From: Rhizobium sp. 32-5/1 | GTDB lineage: Bacteria > Pseudomonadota > Alphaproteobacteria > Rhizobiales > Rhizobiaceae | Length of the DNA: 64,000 nt | Reading direction: 5' to 3' | NCBI RefSeq assembly: GCF_029537235.1 | Contig: NZ_CP120638.1 | Span: 2,792,501 to 2,856,500 of the forward strand | Shown: positions 11,144 through 20,370 of the stretch, piece after piece | Layout: the number at the start of each line of letters is the position of its first letter | Position numbering within the stretch: the first letter of the stretch is position 1 | Program-made: the position numbers and the translations under genes | Notes under the pieces: model-generated | What the model saw: only the letters and a program-made list of their open reading frames with translations | Told to the model about the DNA's origin: nothing | The model's database searches: none

Positions 11144-11334
11144 GCCAGTCTCCTGTTTTTCCATTGTTCGTCGTACTCTAGCCGGGAACGACCGAAACAT
11201 GTCGGAGATTGTGTCGGTTCCGCAGCTGAATTCAATGGAATTGCGCTGATCATTCGTTGAAATCTTTGCACGCTTCACGCAGCTATCCATCACATCGCAC
11301 GGCCTCAGCCGATACCCATGAGCCGGACAAGAAA

Positions 11335-11358
11335 ATGCCCGCTTTATCGAGCGGGCAT
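11335..11358 (-). terminator. Terminator after the FAD-GcvT gene
   Basis: 9-bp stem ATGCCCGCT / AGCGGGCAT with a 6-nt loop. On the minus strand it is followed by TTTTCTT. It lies about 35 nt past the stop of the gene at 11394. Confidence 0.8.
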
Positions 11359-11393
11359 GATTGTTGTCTCTGGTTTTCTCAGGCGTGCGGGCG

Positions 11394-13955
11394 TTACGTC
11401 CGGGGCTTCAGATTCTGCGGGTCGTAGAGGGGTTTGTAGCCGACACCCGCAACCTCGACCGGGTAGGTCTCACCGAAATACTCGATATTGAGCTTGCGGC
11501 CTTCCTGGCAATAGGACCATGGCAGGTAGGCGAGCGCGATGTTCTTGCCGATCGTCGGACCGTAAGCGACAGAGGTCGTATAGGAACGGCGGCCGAGTTC
11601 ATCGACCAGCACATCGCCGGTTTCCGGATCCATGACCGGCATCGAACCGACCGGGTAGCGCTTGACGCCCTTGCTGTCGGTGTTTTCGGTCATGACAAGC
11701 GTGCAGAGCATGGCCGGCTGATGCGGCCGCGCCTTGTACTCCAGGTGCTTGGCCTTGCCGCGGAAGTCGGCTTCCTTGACCTTCGGACGTGCAAGATCTG
11801 CCTCGATTAGGTTGTACTGGGTCAAAAGGTCGGCATTCTGCAGGCGTAGGCTCTTTTCCATGCGGCGCGAATTGGCATAGGTCTCGACCCCGAAGGCCAT
11901 GACGCCGGTGGAGCGCAGGGCGTCCCAGACGGCGAGGCCATCCTCGTATTTCATGTGCAGCTCCCAGCCCTGCTCGCCGACATAGGAAATGCGGAAGGCT
12001 GTGACCGGCTTGCCGCCGATCTCGATCTGCTTGATCGCGGCGAAAGCGAAGTTTTCCGGATCGAGGCCGGTAGGATCGGTTACGACCTTTTTCAACGTGT
12101 CGCGGGCATTCGGACCCCAGATGCCGATGGTGATGAACTTTTCGGTGACATCGGTGATGGTCACGTCGAGGCCGCGATCTTCCGCCACGCGCTTCATGTA
12201 GTGGAAGTCGCGCGGGCCGGCGTCTGCCCCGTTGATCAGCCGGCACCGATCGGCCATGCGGATGACGGTGAAGTCGGCGCGCACCATGCCCTCGTCGTCG
12301 AGGAAGTGGGTGTAGATGCCCTTGCCGATATTGCCGTCGCCACCGATCTTGGCGGCGCAGAGCCATTCGAGGAGCTCGACATGGTCAGGGCCTTCGATGT
12401 CGACCATGTGGAAATGGCTGAGGTTGACGATGCCGCAATCCTCGCTCATCGCCAGATGTTCGGCATTGGAGACGCGCCAGAAATGGCGGTTGTCCCACTC
12501 GTTTTCACGCACCGGAACGCGATCGCCGTACTTCTCCAGCAGATGCTCGTTGGCAGCGTAGCCATGGGCACGCTCCCAGCCACCGAGTTCCATGAAATAG
12601 CCGCCAAGTTCCTTCTCGCGCTCATGGAACGGCGAACGCTTGACGCCGCGGCTCGAGGCGTAGGGCTCGCGGGTATGCACGGCCGGGAAGTAGATCTTCT
12701 GGGCAGCCTCGAAGCTGCGGTTCTCGATGAACTCTTCCGTCAGTTGGTGCGGATAGAAGCGGGCATAATCGATTGAGTTATGGTCGATCTCCGTGCGGCC
12801 ATCCGTCATCCAATCAGCGATCAGCTTGCCGTAGCCTGGACCGTCCTTGACCCAGATGGCGACGCAGTACCAGAGGCCCCGCACCTTCTGGCTCTCGCCG
12901 CAGGACGGGCCTCCGGCGGCGGAAACCTGCAACAAGCCGTTGAACGAATGGCCTTCATTGTATCCGAGTTCGCCAAGGATAGGCGTCAGTTCCATGGCCT
13001 TTTCCAGTGGCTCGAGGATTTGCTCCATGTCGAGGTCGCGCTGCGAAGGCGACAGGCGGGCCTCATGCTTTTCGAGAATGTCGCGCGGATGACACATGCG
13101 CGGATTTGTCTGCTCGTAATAACCCCATTCGATCTGGCCACCTTCGGTCGTCTTCGGGTCGCCGGTGTCGCGCATATAGGCGGAGTTGCCCTGGTCGCGC
13201 AAAAGCGGGAACCCGATTTCCTTGCCGGTGCCTTCGAACTCGTTGTAGGGGCCGAAGAAGGTCAGCGGATGGTCGACCGGCATGACGGGAAGATCCTCGC
13301 CGACCATTTCGGCGATCAGGCGGCCCCAGATGCCGGCGCAGACGATGACGTGGTCGGCCATGATCGTGCCGCGATGGGTGACGACGCCCTTGATGCGGCC
13401 GCCCTCGACGATCAGCGACTGGGCCGGCGTGTTGCCGAAGATCTGCAGCTTGCCGGATTTCTCGGCGGCATCGACGAGCTTGCCGGCAACGGTCTGCGAA
13501 CGCGGAACGACGAGACCGGCATCGGGATCGAACATGCCGCCCATGACCTGATTTTCCTCGATCAGCGGGAACATCGCCTTGATCTCGGACGGCGAGACAT
13601 AGTGAGCGCGGGTGCCGAATGCCTTGGCGGAGGAGAGCTTGCGCTTGATCTCTTCCATCCAGGTGTCGTCACCCGTGCGAACCACTTCCAGGCCGCCGAT
13701 GCGGGCGTAGTGGCCCATCTTTTCGTAGAAATCGATCGAATACTGTGTGGTCCAGACCGAAAGATAGTCATGGCTGGTGGTGTAGCAGAAGTCGGACGCA
13801 TGCGCCGTCGAGCCGATATCGGTCGGGATGCCTGATTTGTCGATGCCGACGATATCGTCCCAGCCGCGCTCGATCAGGTGATGAGCGATCGATGCGCCGA
13901 CGATGCCGCCGAGCCCGATGATTACGACTTTCGCTTTCTGAGGAAACTGCGCCAT
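11394..13955 (-). CDS. Dimethylglycine/sarcosine dehydrogenase-like FAD oxidoreductase with GcvT domain
   Basis: An 853-residue two-part enzyme. Residues ~8-400 form a DAO-type FAD oxidoreductase (VVIIGLGGIVGASIAHHL dinucleotide site, then VIVCAGIWGR and LWYCVAIWVKDGPGYG). Residues ~430-740 form a folate-binding aminomethyltransferase (GcvT) domain and ~760-845 its C-terminal barrel. This architecture oxidises N-methyl amines such as dimethylglycine or sarcosine and passes the one-carbon unit to tetrahydrofolate. Exact substrate cannot be read from sequence. The start codon has AGGGTCGTATGC upstream. It stands alone with its own terminator; the convergent or adjacent sugar operon is probably unrelated. 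Confidence 0.88.
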   Translation of the reverse strand: MAQFPQKAKVVIIGLGGIVGASIAHHLIERGWDDIVGIDKSGIPTDIGSTAHASDFCYTTSHDYLSVWTTQYSIDFYEKMGHYARIGGLEVVRTGDDTWMEEIKRKLSSAKAFGTRAHYVSPSEIKAMFPLIEENQVMGGMFDPDAGLVVPRSQTVAGKLVDAAEKSGKLQIFGNTPAQSLIVEGGRIKGVVTHRGTIMADHVIVCAGIWGRLIAEMVGEDLPVMPVDHPLTFFGPYNEFEGTGKEIGFPLLRDQGNSAYMRDTGDPKTTEGGQIEWGYYEQTNPRMCHPRDILEKHEARLSPSQRDLDMEQILEPLEKAMELTPILGELGYNEGHSFNGLLQVSAAGGPSCGESQKVRGLWYCVAIWVKDGPGYGKLIADWMTDGRTEIDHNSIDYARFYPHQLTEEFIENRSFEAAQKIYFPAVHTREPYASSRGVKRSPFHEREKELGGYFMELGGWERAHGYAANEHLLEKYGDRVPVRENEWDNRHFWRVSNAEHLAMSEDCGIVNLSHFHMVDIEGPDHVELLEWLCAAKIGGDGNIGKGIYTHFLDDEGMVRADFTVIRMADRCRLINGADAGPRDFHYMKRVAEDRGLDVTITDVTEKFITIGIWGPNARDTLKKVVTDPTGLDPENFAFAAIKQIEIGGKPVTAFRISYVGEQGWELHMKYEDGLAVWDALRSTGVMAFGVETYANSRRMEKSLRLQNADLLTQYNLIEADLARPKVKEADFRGKAKHLEYKARPHQPAMLCTLVMTENTDSKGVKRYPVGSMPVMDPETGDVLVDELGRRSYTTSVAYGPTIGKNIALAYLPWSYCQEGRKLNIEYFGETYPVEVAGVGYKPLYDPQNLKPRT

Positions 13956-14212
13956 TGCATACGACCCTGATTGATATTGAAGAGGGATTTTAGGATTTGC
14001 TGCGCAGCAACCAGAGCCTGTCTACGACATAATCAGGATGCTGCACGACCACGGCAGCGCGCAGCGGACGGCAGCATCCCTGGTTCGCCGGCAATCGTCG
14101 ATTCCCCGTATTGAAAGCACAGTAGCCAAGGCGGCGTCAAATATGTCGCGCATGATATCTCCGCGGGGCGAACTATGTCTCCGAAAGCGGCATGCGTTGA
14201 TGGAAAAGGGTA

Positions 14213-15304
14213 TCAGCGTCCGATGGCTTCCCCTGTGCTTTTCAGGAACAAGTGCATTTTCTCCGGATCCAGCGAGACATCGATTGTGTCATCCGGCCTG
14301 ACGCGCGACGCGGCATGAATCTGCGCGGTGAAAGCGCCGGCGGCAACCTTGCCGATCGCAAGCGTGTGCGGACCCAGTGGCTCTATGTCGGCGACATGCA
14401 CCCGCACCTGCGGAAACGCGGGGTTGGCTTCCATCGTGTGCTCCGGGCGGATACCGAGAACGACGGCCTGTCCGATCGCCGTGGTGAGGCGCCCAGCGGT
14501 CGGCGCGGGCACAGGGATCGCCACATCGCCGTCTGCCCGGAAGAATACATTGCCATCCGTGCTGTCGAGCCGACCTTCGATGAAATTCATGCTGGGCGCG
14601 CCGATAAATGCTGCAACGAAAAGATTCTTCGGCGATTCGTAGAGCGTGATGGGATCTGCAGCCTGTTCAATCCGCCCCTGATTCATCACCACGACGCGGT
14701 CGGCCATGGTCATCGCTTCCACCTGGTCGTGCGTGACGTAGACAATCGTGGTCTGCAGGCGCCGGTGCAGCAGCTTGATCTCGGTGCGCATTTCGATGCG
14801 CAGCTTGGCATCGAGGTTGGACAACGGCTCATCGAACAGAAAAACATCCGGCTGGCGAACAATGGCGCGACCGATCGCGACACGCTGGCGCTGTCCGCCG
14901 GACAGGGCGCTCGGCTTGCGCTCAAGATAGGCATTTAGATTGAGAATGCGGGCAGCATTGGCCACGGCCTTGGCGATCTCGTCCTTGGACGTTCCGCGCA
15001 CCTTCATGCCATAGCCGATGTTCTCGGCAACGGTCATATGAGGATAGAGCGCATAGTTTTGAAACACCATCGAGCAATTGCGAAGCCCTGGACGCAGGCC
15101 GGTCACGTCGCGGTCGCCGATACGAATTGTCCCGGAGGATTCCTGTTCGAGGCCGGCAATCATGCGCAGCGTGGTGGTCTTGCCGCAGCCGGAGGGACCG
15201 ACGAGAACGACGAATTCCTTGTCGGCTATAACAAGATCGAGGGGTGGGATGACCGCAACGCTGCCATAGGACTTGGTGACCTGTTCTAAACGCACCTGGG
15301 ACAT
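14213..15304 (-). CDS. Sugar ABC transporter ATP-binding protein (UgpC/MsmX type)
   Basis: The 363-residue ATPase of the importer encoded upstream. Walker A is GPSGCGKTT, the signature is [14 protein letters not shown], Walker B is [17 protein letters not shown], and [15 protein letters not shown] carries the switch His. The C-terminal TOBE-type domain ([10 protein letters not shown]) is typical of carbohydrate transporters of the MalK/UgpC class. ATG 15304 ([14 protein letters not shown]) is the start expected for the family. It is the last gene of the operon beginning at 23794. Confidence 0.93.
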   Translation of the reverse strand: MSQVRLEQVTKSYGSVAVIPPLDLVIADKEFVVLVGPSGCGKTTTLRMIAGLEQESSGTIRIGDRDVTGLRPGLRNCSMVFQNYALYPHMTVAENIGYGMKVRGTSKDEIAKAVANAARILNLNAYLERKPSALSGGQRQRVAIGRAIVRQPDVFLFDEPLSNLDAKLRIEMRTEIKLLHRRLQTTIVYVTHDQVEAMTMADRVVVMNQGRIEQAADPITLYESPKNLFVAAFIGAPSMNFIEGRLDSTDGNVFFRADGDVAIPVPAPTAGRLTTAIGQAVVLGIRPEHTMEANPAFPQVRVHVADIEPLGPHTLAIGKVAAGAFTAQIHAASRVRPDDTIDVSLDPEKMHLFLKSTGEAIGR

Positions 15305-15385
15305 GATGCTCGACCCTTTTTTATGAGAATCCCATGGTGCTGCTGATGCGGCCATGGTTCGTCTTTCTTTCAGAAACAACCGAAC

Positions 15386-15408
15386 CCGCCCCGGACAAGC
15401 CGGGGCGG
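15386..15408 (-). other. Intercistronic hairpin after the solute-binding protein gene
   Basis: 9-bp GC-rich stem CCGCCCCGG / CCGGGGCGG with a 5-nt loop, between the binding-protein stop and the ATPase gene. There is no T-tract. Such hairpins often protect upstream binding-protein mRNA and lower expression of the next gene; that role is inferred. Confidence 0.6.
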
Positions 15409-15425
15409 AAATTGCGATGAACGCC

Positions 15426-16880
15426 TTATTTGGCGGCAAGCCCCATCGACGCGCGATATGCGGCCAACTGCTTGTCGCGACCGAATTCATCGGTCAGCTT
15501 GTTCCAGCCCTCAGCCACCGTGTCGAGCGCCTGCTGCGGCGTCACTTCTCCGGCCAGCGCCTTGGAAAGCTCGATTTCGAGAATTTCCGTGTAGGAGAAA
15601 TAACCGGGCAGGCGCATATCAAGGGCTGTGTTCGTGGCTGTCACAGCCGCTTGTTGCGCCCCGAGATATTCCTTGGCTTCGCGTTCGGAGAAGCTCTTCG
15701 ACCAGAGCCCCATGTTGGTGGTGTGCGAGATACGGTAGGGGTTGACGCCTGTGCCGCCTGTCACCGCCGCCTGGCCGGATACTGCCGGGCTGGTGAGGTA
15801 CTGGATGTAGTTCCAAGCCGCTTCCTGGTTCTTGGAAGATGCGGGAACGGCCGCCTGCCAGCCACCGAAGGCCATGAAGGACGTCTGGAGGACTTCGGGC
15901 TGCTTGTCCCATGTCTTGGTCTTGTAGTTCCAGATTTCATCCACGCCCGGCAACGGTGCTGAGCCGACATTGCCGGCGACCTTGGACTGCTTGGGATCGG
16001 CGCCGATGACGCCCGTGTCACCCCAACCGATCGACTCCGCGACCTGTCCGCCGGCAAAGGCGGCGTTCACTTCACCGAAGGAGAAGTTCAGCGCATTCGG
16101 CGGAGCAAGCTTGGAGGCGCGGATATATTCCTCGAGGCCACGAACCCAGCCCGGATTGTTGACCTGCGCATCCATCGTGTCCGGATCGAAGAACATGCCG
16201 CCCGGATTGGCGGGATGGCTCGTGTAGCCGGCGACATGGCTGAACAGGAACCAGAACTGCTGGCCGCCGCGGCGGAAGGCTTCCGCCGTTCCCCAGAGGC
16301 CCTTGTCCGGCTGCTGGAAGAATTCAGCGATGTCGAGATACTGCTTCCAGGTCTTTGCCGGAGCGAGGTCGTAGCCATACTTGGCCTTGAAGGCGGCCTG
16401 GTTTTCAGCATTTTCGAAAAGGTCGATGCGGTAGGTATAGGTATGCGCGTCGCCGTCCATGGTCTGCGACAGGACCTTGCCGTTCCAGACCATCAGCTTT
16501 TCGCGATAGACCGGCGCGATGTCTTCCCAGTCAGCGCCTGTCTGCATCGAGGCTGGCATTTCGGAGAGGAAGTCGGTGAAGTCCGGGGCCCAGGCCGGGG
16601 CAAAGGCAATCATGTCAAACGTGTCTTCGCCTGAAGTCAGCGAAGTGACGATCTTGGGGTAGAGTTCCGACCATGGAAACTCGACGACATTGACCTTGCC
16701 GCAGGTCTTTTCTTCCCAGCCCTTGGCGGCCAGCTGTAGCGCCGAAGCGATATAGGGGCCGGTCTGTGTCGTGGCGTTGATCGTGACGCCGGTATAATCG
16801 GGCTCGCAGGCCATCGCCGCCGTGTTCGCGGTCAGGGCCAGCAATGCGCCGGCGGTTGAGCTAAGCAGAAGTCTCTTCAT
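15426..16880 (-). CDS. ABC transporter solute-binding protein (family 1)
   Basis: A 484-residue periplasmic sugar-binding protein. The signal peptide ([20 protein letters not shown], cleaved near AAMA-CEP) precedes a mature two-lobe protein. Segments such as [23 protein letters not shown] and PADKTW-like [10 protein letters not shown] are typical of family 1 binding proteins. [16 protein letters not shown] and [13 protein letters not shown] are as seen in carbohydrate binders. It is 45 nt downstream of the permease gene in the operon. The neighbouring catabolic genes point to 2-deoxyribose or a related deoxysugar; the protein itself does not reveal its ligand. Confidence 0.92.
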   Translation of the reverse strand: MKRLLLSSTAGALLALTANTAAMACEPDYTGVTINATTQTGPYIASALQLAAKGWEEKTCGKVNVVEFPWSELYPKIVTSLTSGEDTFDMIAFAPAWAPDFTDFLSEMPASMQTGADWEDIAPVYREKLMVWNGKVLSQTMDGDAHTYTYRIDLFENAENQAAFKAKYGYDLAPAKTWKQYLDIAEFFQQPDKGLWGTAEAFRRGGQQFWFLFSHVAGYTSHPANPGGMFFDPDTMDAQVNNPGWVRGLEEYIRASKLAPPNALNFSFGEVNAAFAGGQVAESIGWGDTGVIGADPKQSKVAGNVGSAPLPGVDEIWNYKTKTWDKQPEVLQTSFMAFGGWQAAVPASSKNQEAAWNYIQYLTSPAVSGQAAVTGGTGVNPYRISHTTNMGLWSKSFSEREAKEYLGAQQAAVTATNTALDMRLPGYFSYTEILEIELSKALAGEVTPQQALDTVAEGWNKLTDEFGRDKQLAAYRASMGLAAK

Positions 16881-16925
16881 GGTTTCCTCCCAGAATTAAA
16901 ACGTTGGTTCAAGCGCGTAGACCGG

Positions 16926-17954
16926 TCACTTAATCGCTCCCAAAAGCAGGCCGGACCGCATCAGCCTGCTTAATATTCCCGCCATGACGACCATGGGTAT
17001 GATCGCGACCAGGGCGGCTGCCGATATCGCCCACCATTCATCGCCGCGCTGGCTGTTCTGGCCGGCGACGAGAATGGGAAGGGTCTGCCATTTGGAATTG
17101 GTCAAGAAGAGCGCAAACAGGAACTCGTTCCAGACGAAGGCCAGGGTGATCATGAACGTCGCGATCAGGCCTGGTTTTGACATGGGCAGCACGATACCGA
17201 AGAAGATTCGCCATGTCGGGACATTGTCCACCATTGCCGCTTCCTCGACCTCAACCGGCAGGGCCGCGAAGAAATCGCGCATGAGCCAGATGACGATGGG
17301 AAGCGAAAAGGCAACATAGGCGAAGGTGAGGCCTGTATAGGTATCGACGAGCTTGAAGCCCATCTTGCCCATTTCGGTATACATCAGGTACAGCGCGAAG
17401 GCCGTGACGATCGGCGGGAACATGCGCTGGCTGACGAACCAGAAGACAATGTCGTCATTGCCGAGCACCGGTCCGGGGAGCCTGATCCGACTGGATCCGA
17501 TGGCAAGGGCGAGTGCGGCGAAAAAGGCACAGATCAGCGAGATTGCCTGTCCGAGGCCCAGCGCATGGCGGCCGAAGAGGAAGCCTCCGAATGCGATAAA
17601 GACGAAGATGACTGCCGATAGCAGCTTGACCTCGAAGGTAAAGCGCACAAGGGCATAGGCCGCCATCGCGCCGATGAAGGTTGCGAGCAGTGATGCAGAA
17701 ATTCCGATGATCGTGGAGGCGATAAAGGTCGCATAGAACTGTCCACGGGCGCCGGAAAGCAGCTCGCTCCAGGCCGTCAGCGACGGCTCGAAGTCCACGA
17801 AGGGAATGTAGGTTGGACCGCCGACGACCCCAAGCGGCGATTTGAAGGACGTGATCACTGCCCAGTAGAGCGGGAAGAGGGTGAAGGCCAGCCAGATCAG
17901 GCAGCCGGCGAGCGCCCACCAGCGGCTGGGGCCCTTGAGGTCGCGGATGCTCAT
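16926..17954 (-). CDS. Sugar ABC transporter permease (MalG type)
   Basis: A 342-residue inner-membrane permease with an N-terminal segment WALAGCLIWLAFTLFPLYWAV and at least six membrane helices. The EAA loop (VEVEEAAMVDNVPTWRIFF, then IVLPMSKPG) contacts the ATPase. It is longer than usual because of an insert near residues 110-160 with additional hydrophobic stretches (AVIFVFIAFGGFLFG, ISLICAFFAALALAI). It overlaps the upstream permease by ATGA (17951-17954), so translation is coupled. Confidence 0.93.
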   Translation of the reverse strand: MSIRDLKGPSRWWALAGCLIWLAFTLFPLYWAVITSFKSPLGVVGGPTYIPFVDFEPSLTAWSELLSGARGQFYATFIASTIIGISASLLATFIGAMAAYALVRFTFEVKLLSAVIFVFIAFGGFLFGRHALGLGQAISLICAFFAALALAIGSSRIRLPGPVLGNDDIVFWFVSQRMFPPIVTAFALYLMYTEMGKMGFKLVDTYTGLTFAYVAFSLPIVIWLMRDFFAALPVEVEEAAMVDNVPTWRIFFGIVLPMSKPGLIATFMITLAFVWNEFLFALFLTNSKWQTLPILVAGQNSQRGDEWWAISAAALVAIIPMVVMAGILSRLMRSGLLLGAIK

Positions 17955-18824
17955 CTGTGCTTCTCCAGATAGGGCTTCAGAACAGCCAGATAGACGAGGC
18001 CGATGACGGTGATCACGAGCAGGAACAGGAAGGAGAGCGCCGACGTATAGCCGAGATTGAACTTCTTGAAGCCTTCCTGATAGGCAAACAGGGTCAGCGT
18101 CTCGGTCGAGATGCCCGGCCCCCGCCTGTCATGACAAAAACGGTGTCGATGATCTTGTAGCTCTCGATCAGGCGAATGAAGACGACAGCGGCAGAAATCG
18201 GCAGCATCATCGGGAAGGTAATCCCCTGAACTGCTGCCAGGGGCTGGCATTCTCCAATGCCGCGGCTTCGTAGACATCGTCCGGCAGCGTCTGCAATCCG
18301 GCCAGCAGCATGAGGATGACAAACGGTGTCCACTGCCAGACTTCGACCGCGATGATGGCGCCGATGGCCCAGGTTGTCTGGGTCAGGAACGGCAGGTTGG
18401 GAAAACCGAAGAAAGTCATCAGTTCGTTGAGCGGCCCCATCGTCGGATTGAGTAACTGCCGGGCAATCAAGGCTACAGCGACCGGTGCGACCAGCATCGG
18501 CAGGAGAAAGCTGACGCGAAACAGGCCTTCGCCGGGAACGCGCCGATTGAGAGCCAGGGCAACGGCAAAGCCGATAACATATTGCAGCATTACCGAGGTG
18601 ACGGCGATAACAGTCGTTGTCCAGGTGACTTGCCAGAAACGTGGGTTCTGCAGAAGCTCCGTATAGTTCCCGAAGCCAACGAAACGCGCCGGGATCGGCG
18701 GCACGAGCCGCAGGCTCATGAAGCTGGTGGTTAGGGAGTAGATCAGCGGGAAGATGGAAATCACCAGCACGATCAGAAGGGCCGGCCAGATAAAGAAATG
18801 CTTGATGGGATCCTGGCGCGTCAT
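17951..18824 (-). CDS. Sugar ABC transporter permease (MalF type), two one-base frame breaks
   Basis: Restores to 291 residues. The first frame (18824 to about 18226) gives the N-terminus (FFIWPALLIVLVISIFPLIY) and most helices up to ENASPWQQF. The second gives GITFPMMLPISAAVVFIRL and VFVMTGGG. The third, from about 18120, gives PGISTETLTLFAYQEGF to the end. Both breaks sit in G runs (4 instead of 5 near 18226, 5 instead of 6 near 18120). Adding one base at each rebuilds the whole EAA loop and C-terminus. The stop overlaps the next permease and the start overlaps the kinase stop (ATGA), so the gene is probably intact in the organism. Confidence 0.88.
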
Positions 18825-19753
18825 CCGGCAACTCCCTGCCGAAGAAGTGCTTCGACCTCTTCAAGGCGCGGCATTGCTGGCGCTGTGCCGCGCCGGGTGA
18901 CTGCGATTCCTGCGGTTGCGCAGCCGAAGCGCACCGCGTCCACCGGCTCAAAACCCCGCGAAAGTGCTGCGGCAAAGCCACCGACGAAGGCATCGCCAGC
19001 CCCGGTCGTGTCGATCACCGTGCCTGACGACATGGCCGGCACATGAACGGATTTGCTGGCGGTGTGATAGAGAACGCCACGTCCGCCAAGCGTGATCAGC
19101 GCTGTACGCACACCCTTCGCAAGCAGCGCATCGCCGGCACGTCGTGCATCGTCCAGTGTGTCGAGCACAAAGCCGACGATGGCCGCGGCTTCCGTCTCGT
19201 TCGGCACGATGTAGTCGCAGAGCGGATAGATCGCTTCGGGAAAGCTTTCTGCCGGTGCCGGATTGAAAATAGTGGTGACGCCAGCCGCGTGCGCAATTTC
19301 GAGCGCCCGTTGCGCTGCCTTTGCCGGCTGCTCGAGCTGGGTCACGAACACCAGCGACTGCTCGATCGTTTCGCGCGCCGCCTCTACATCGGCGATATCG
19401 ATGGTACCGGCCGCACCGGGATAGACGATGATCGCATTTTCGCCGTTCTCGTCGTTGACGTAGATGAAGGCGGCACCTGTGGGCATATCATCCATCTGCA
19501 CGACCTTCGGCCGGACGCCGGCTTCCGCATAGGTCTTCAGCGCCATGTCGCCGAACGTGTCCCGGCCGATTTTGGAAATAAACGAGACCTCCGCACCGGC
19601 GCGGGCCGCGGCGACGGCCTGGTTTGAGCCTTTGCCACCTGGGCCTACCGAGAAGCCGGTGCCGGTAATGGTTTCACCAACATTGGGCATTCGCTTGGCC
19701 AGGTAGGCCGTGTCGGCTACAAAGATCCCGAGGATCGAAACGCCTGCCTTCAT
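18821..19753 (-). CDS. PfkB (ribokinase) family sugar kinase, probable deoxyribokinase
   Basis: A 310-residue carbohydrate kinase. The N-terminal family signature is GPGGKGSNQAVAAARAGAEV. The C-terminal active site is DTTGAGDAFVGGFAAAL with the catalytic Asp in GAGD. FNPAPAESFPE and PNETEAA match ribokinases. In the cell it would phosphorylate the imported pentose at O5. Together with DeoC upstream and the RbsD-like mutarotase next to it, 2-deoxyribose is the most likely substrate, ribose the main alternative. It overlaps the permease start by ATGA and lies 16 nt after rbsD. Confidence 0.88.
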   Translation of the reverse strand: MKAGVSILGIFVADTAYLAKRMPNVGETITGTGFSVGPGGKGSNQAVAAARAGAEVSFISKIGRDTFGDMALKTYAEAGVRPKVVQMDDMPTGAAFIYVNDENGENAIIVYPGAAGTIDIADVEAARETIEQSLVFVTQLEQPAKAAQRALEIAHAAGVTTIFNPAPAESFPEAIYPLCDYIVPNETEAAAIVGFVLDTLDDARRAGDALLAKGVRTALITLGGRGVLYHTASKSVHVPAMSSGTVIDTTGAGDAFVGGFAAALSRGFEPVDAVRFGCATAGIAVTRRGTAPAMPRLEEVEALLRQGVAG

Positions 19754-19769
19754 GACGATCTCCCCGCTT

Positions 19770-20225
19770 TCAAACTGTTTCCGGCGGAATGACGCCCTTG
19801 GTGAAGATGAAGCAGCCGTAGAAGCGGTTTTCTCCTGTCGTGATCACGCAATAGGCTTTCTTGGCTTCCTCGTAGAATTTGAACCGCTCGATGCCGTACA
19901 TCGGCGCCGGCTTGCCCTCAGCCGCATCGATCTCTGCCTGAACTTCGCTCTGGACGACCGGAATTTCATCCGGAGCGCCCATGATTTCCATGCGCCCCGC
20001 GGACGGCTGCAGCGGCGTGTCGAGGGGCATTACCGAAAGGATTGCTTTGATGGCCCGGGCGGTCGAGACATTGTCGATGCGCAGCAGCTTGCCGAGCACG
20101 GTCTGGCGGGCAATGGAATCGGACGGGAAGTTGGTATCGGATACCACAAGCGTATCGCCATGGCCCATGGACCGCAGCGCGTGCAGCACATCGGCGTTCA
20201 GCGCCGGGTCGATGTTCTTCAGCAT
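19770..20225 (-). CDS. RbsD/FucU family sugar mutarotase
   Basis: A 151-residue protein starting MLKNIDPALNADVLHALRSM, with GHGDTLVVSDTNFP carrying the family's His and Asp residues. The C-terminal FYEEAKKAYCVITTGE segment matches the family's tyrosine-containing active-site edge. Members interconvert anomers or pyranose and furanose forms of ribose or fucose, which speeds kinase supply. Here it lies between the aldehyde dehydrogenase and kinase genes of the operon. The 145-nt gap upstream to the ALDH gene shows no additional gene. Confidence 0.9.
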   Translation of the reverse strand: MLKNIDPALNADVLHALRSMGHGDTLVVSDTNFPSDSIARQTVLGKLLRIDNVSTARAIKAILSVMPLDTPLQPSAGRMEIMGAPDEIPVVQSEVQAEIDAAEGKPAPMYGIERFKFYEEAKKAYCVITTGENRFYGCFIFTKGVIPPETV

Positions 20226-20370
20226 GAAAGTCCTCCCTCATTGTCTCTGTCTCGAAACGATATCCGCCTGAGACTTTTGGGGTCGCCCGCCGCTCCGGCC
20301 AAACGATCCCCTTGCATGTTTCGTCCAAAACCGAACGGCGTCGGCGCTCCCCGCGCCGCGTCCGGTTCCC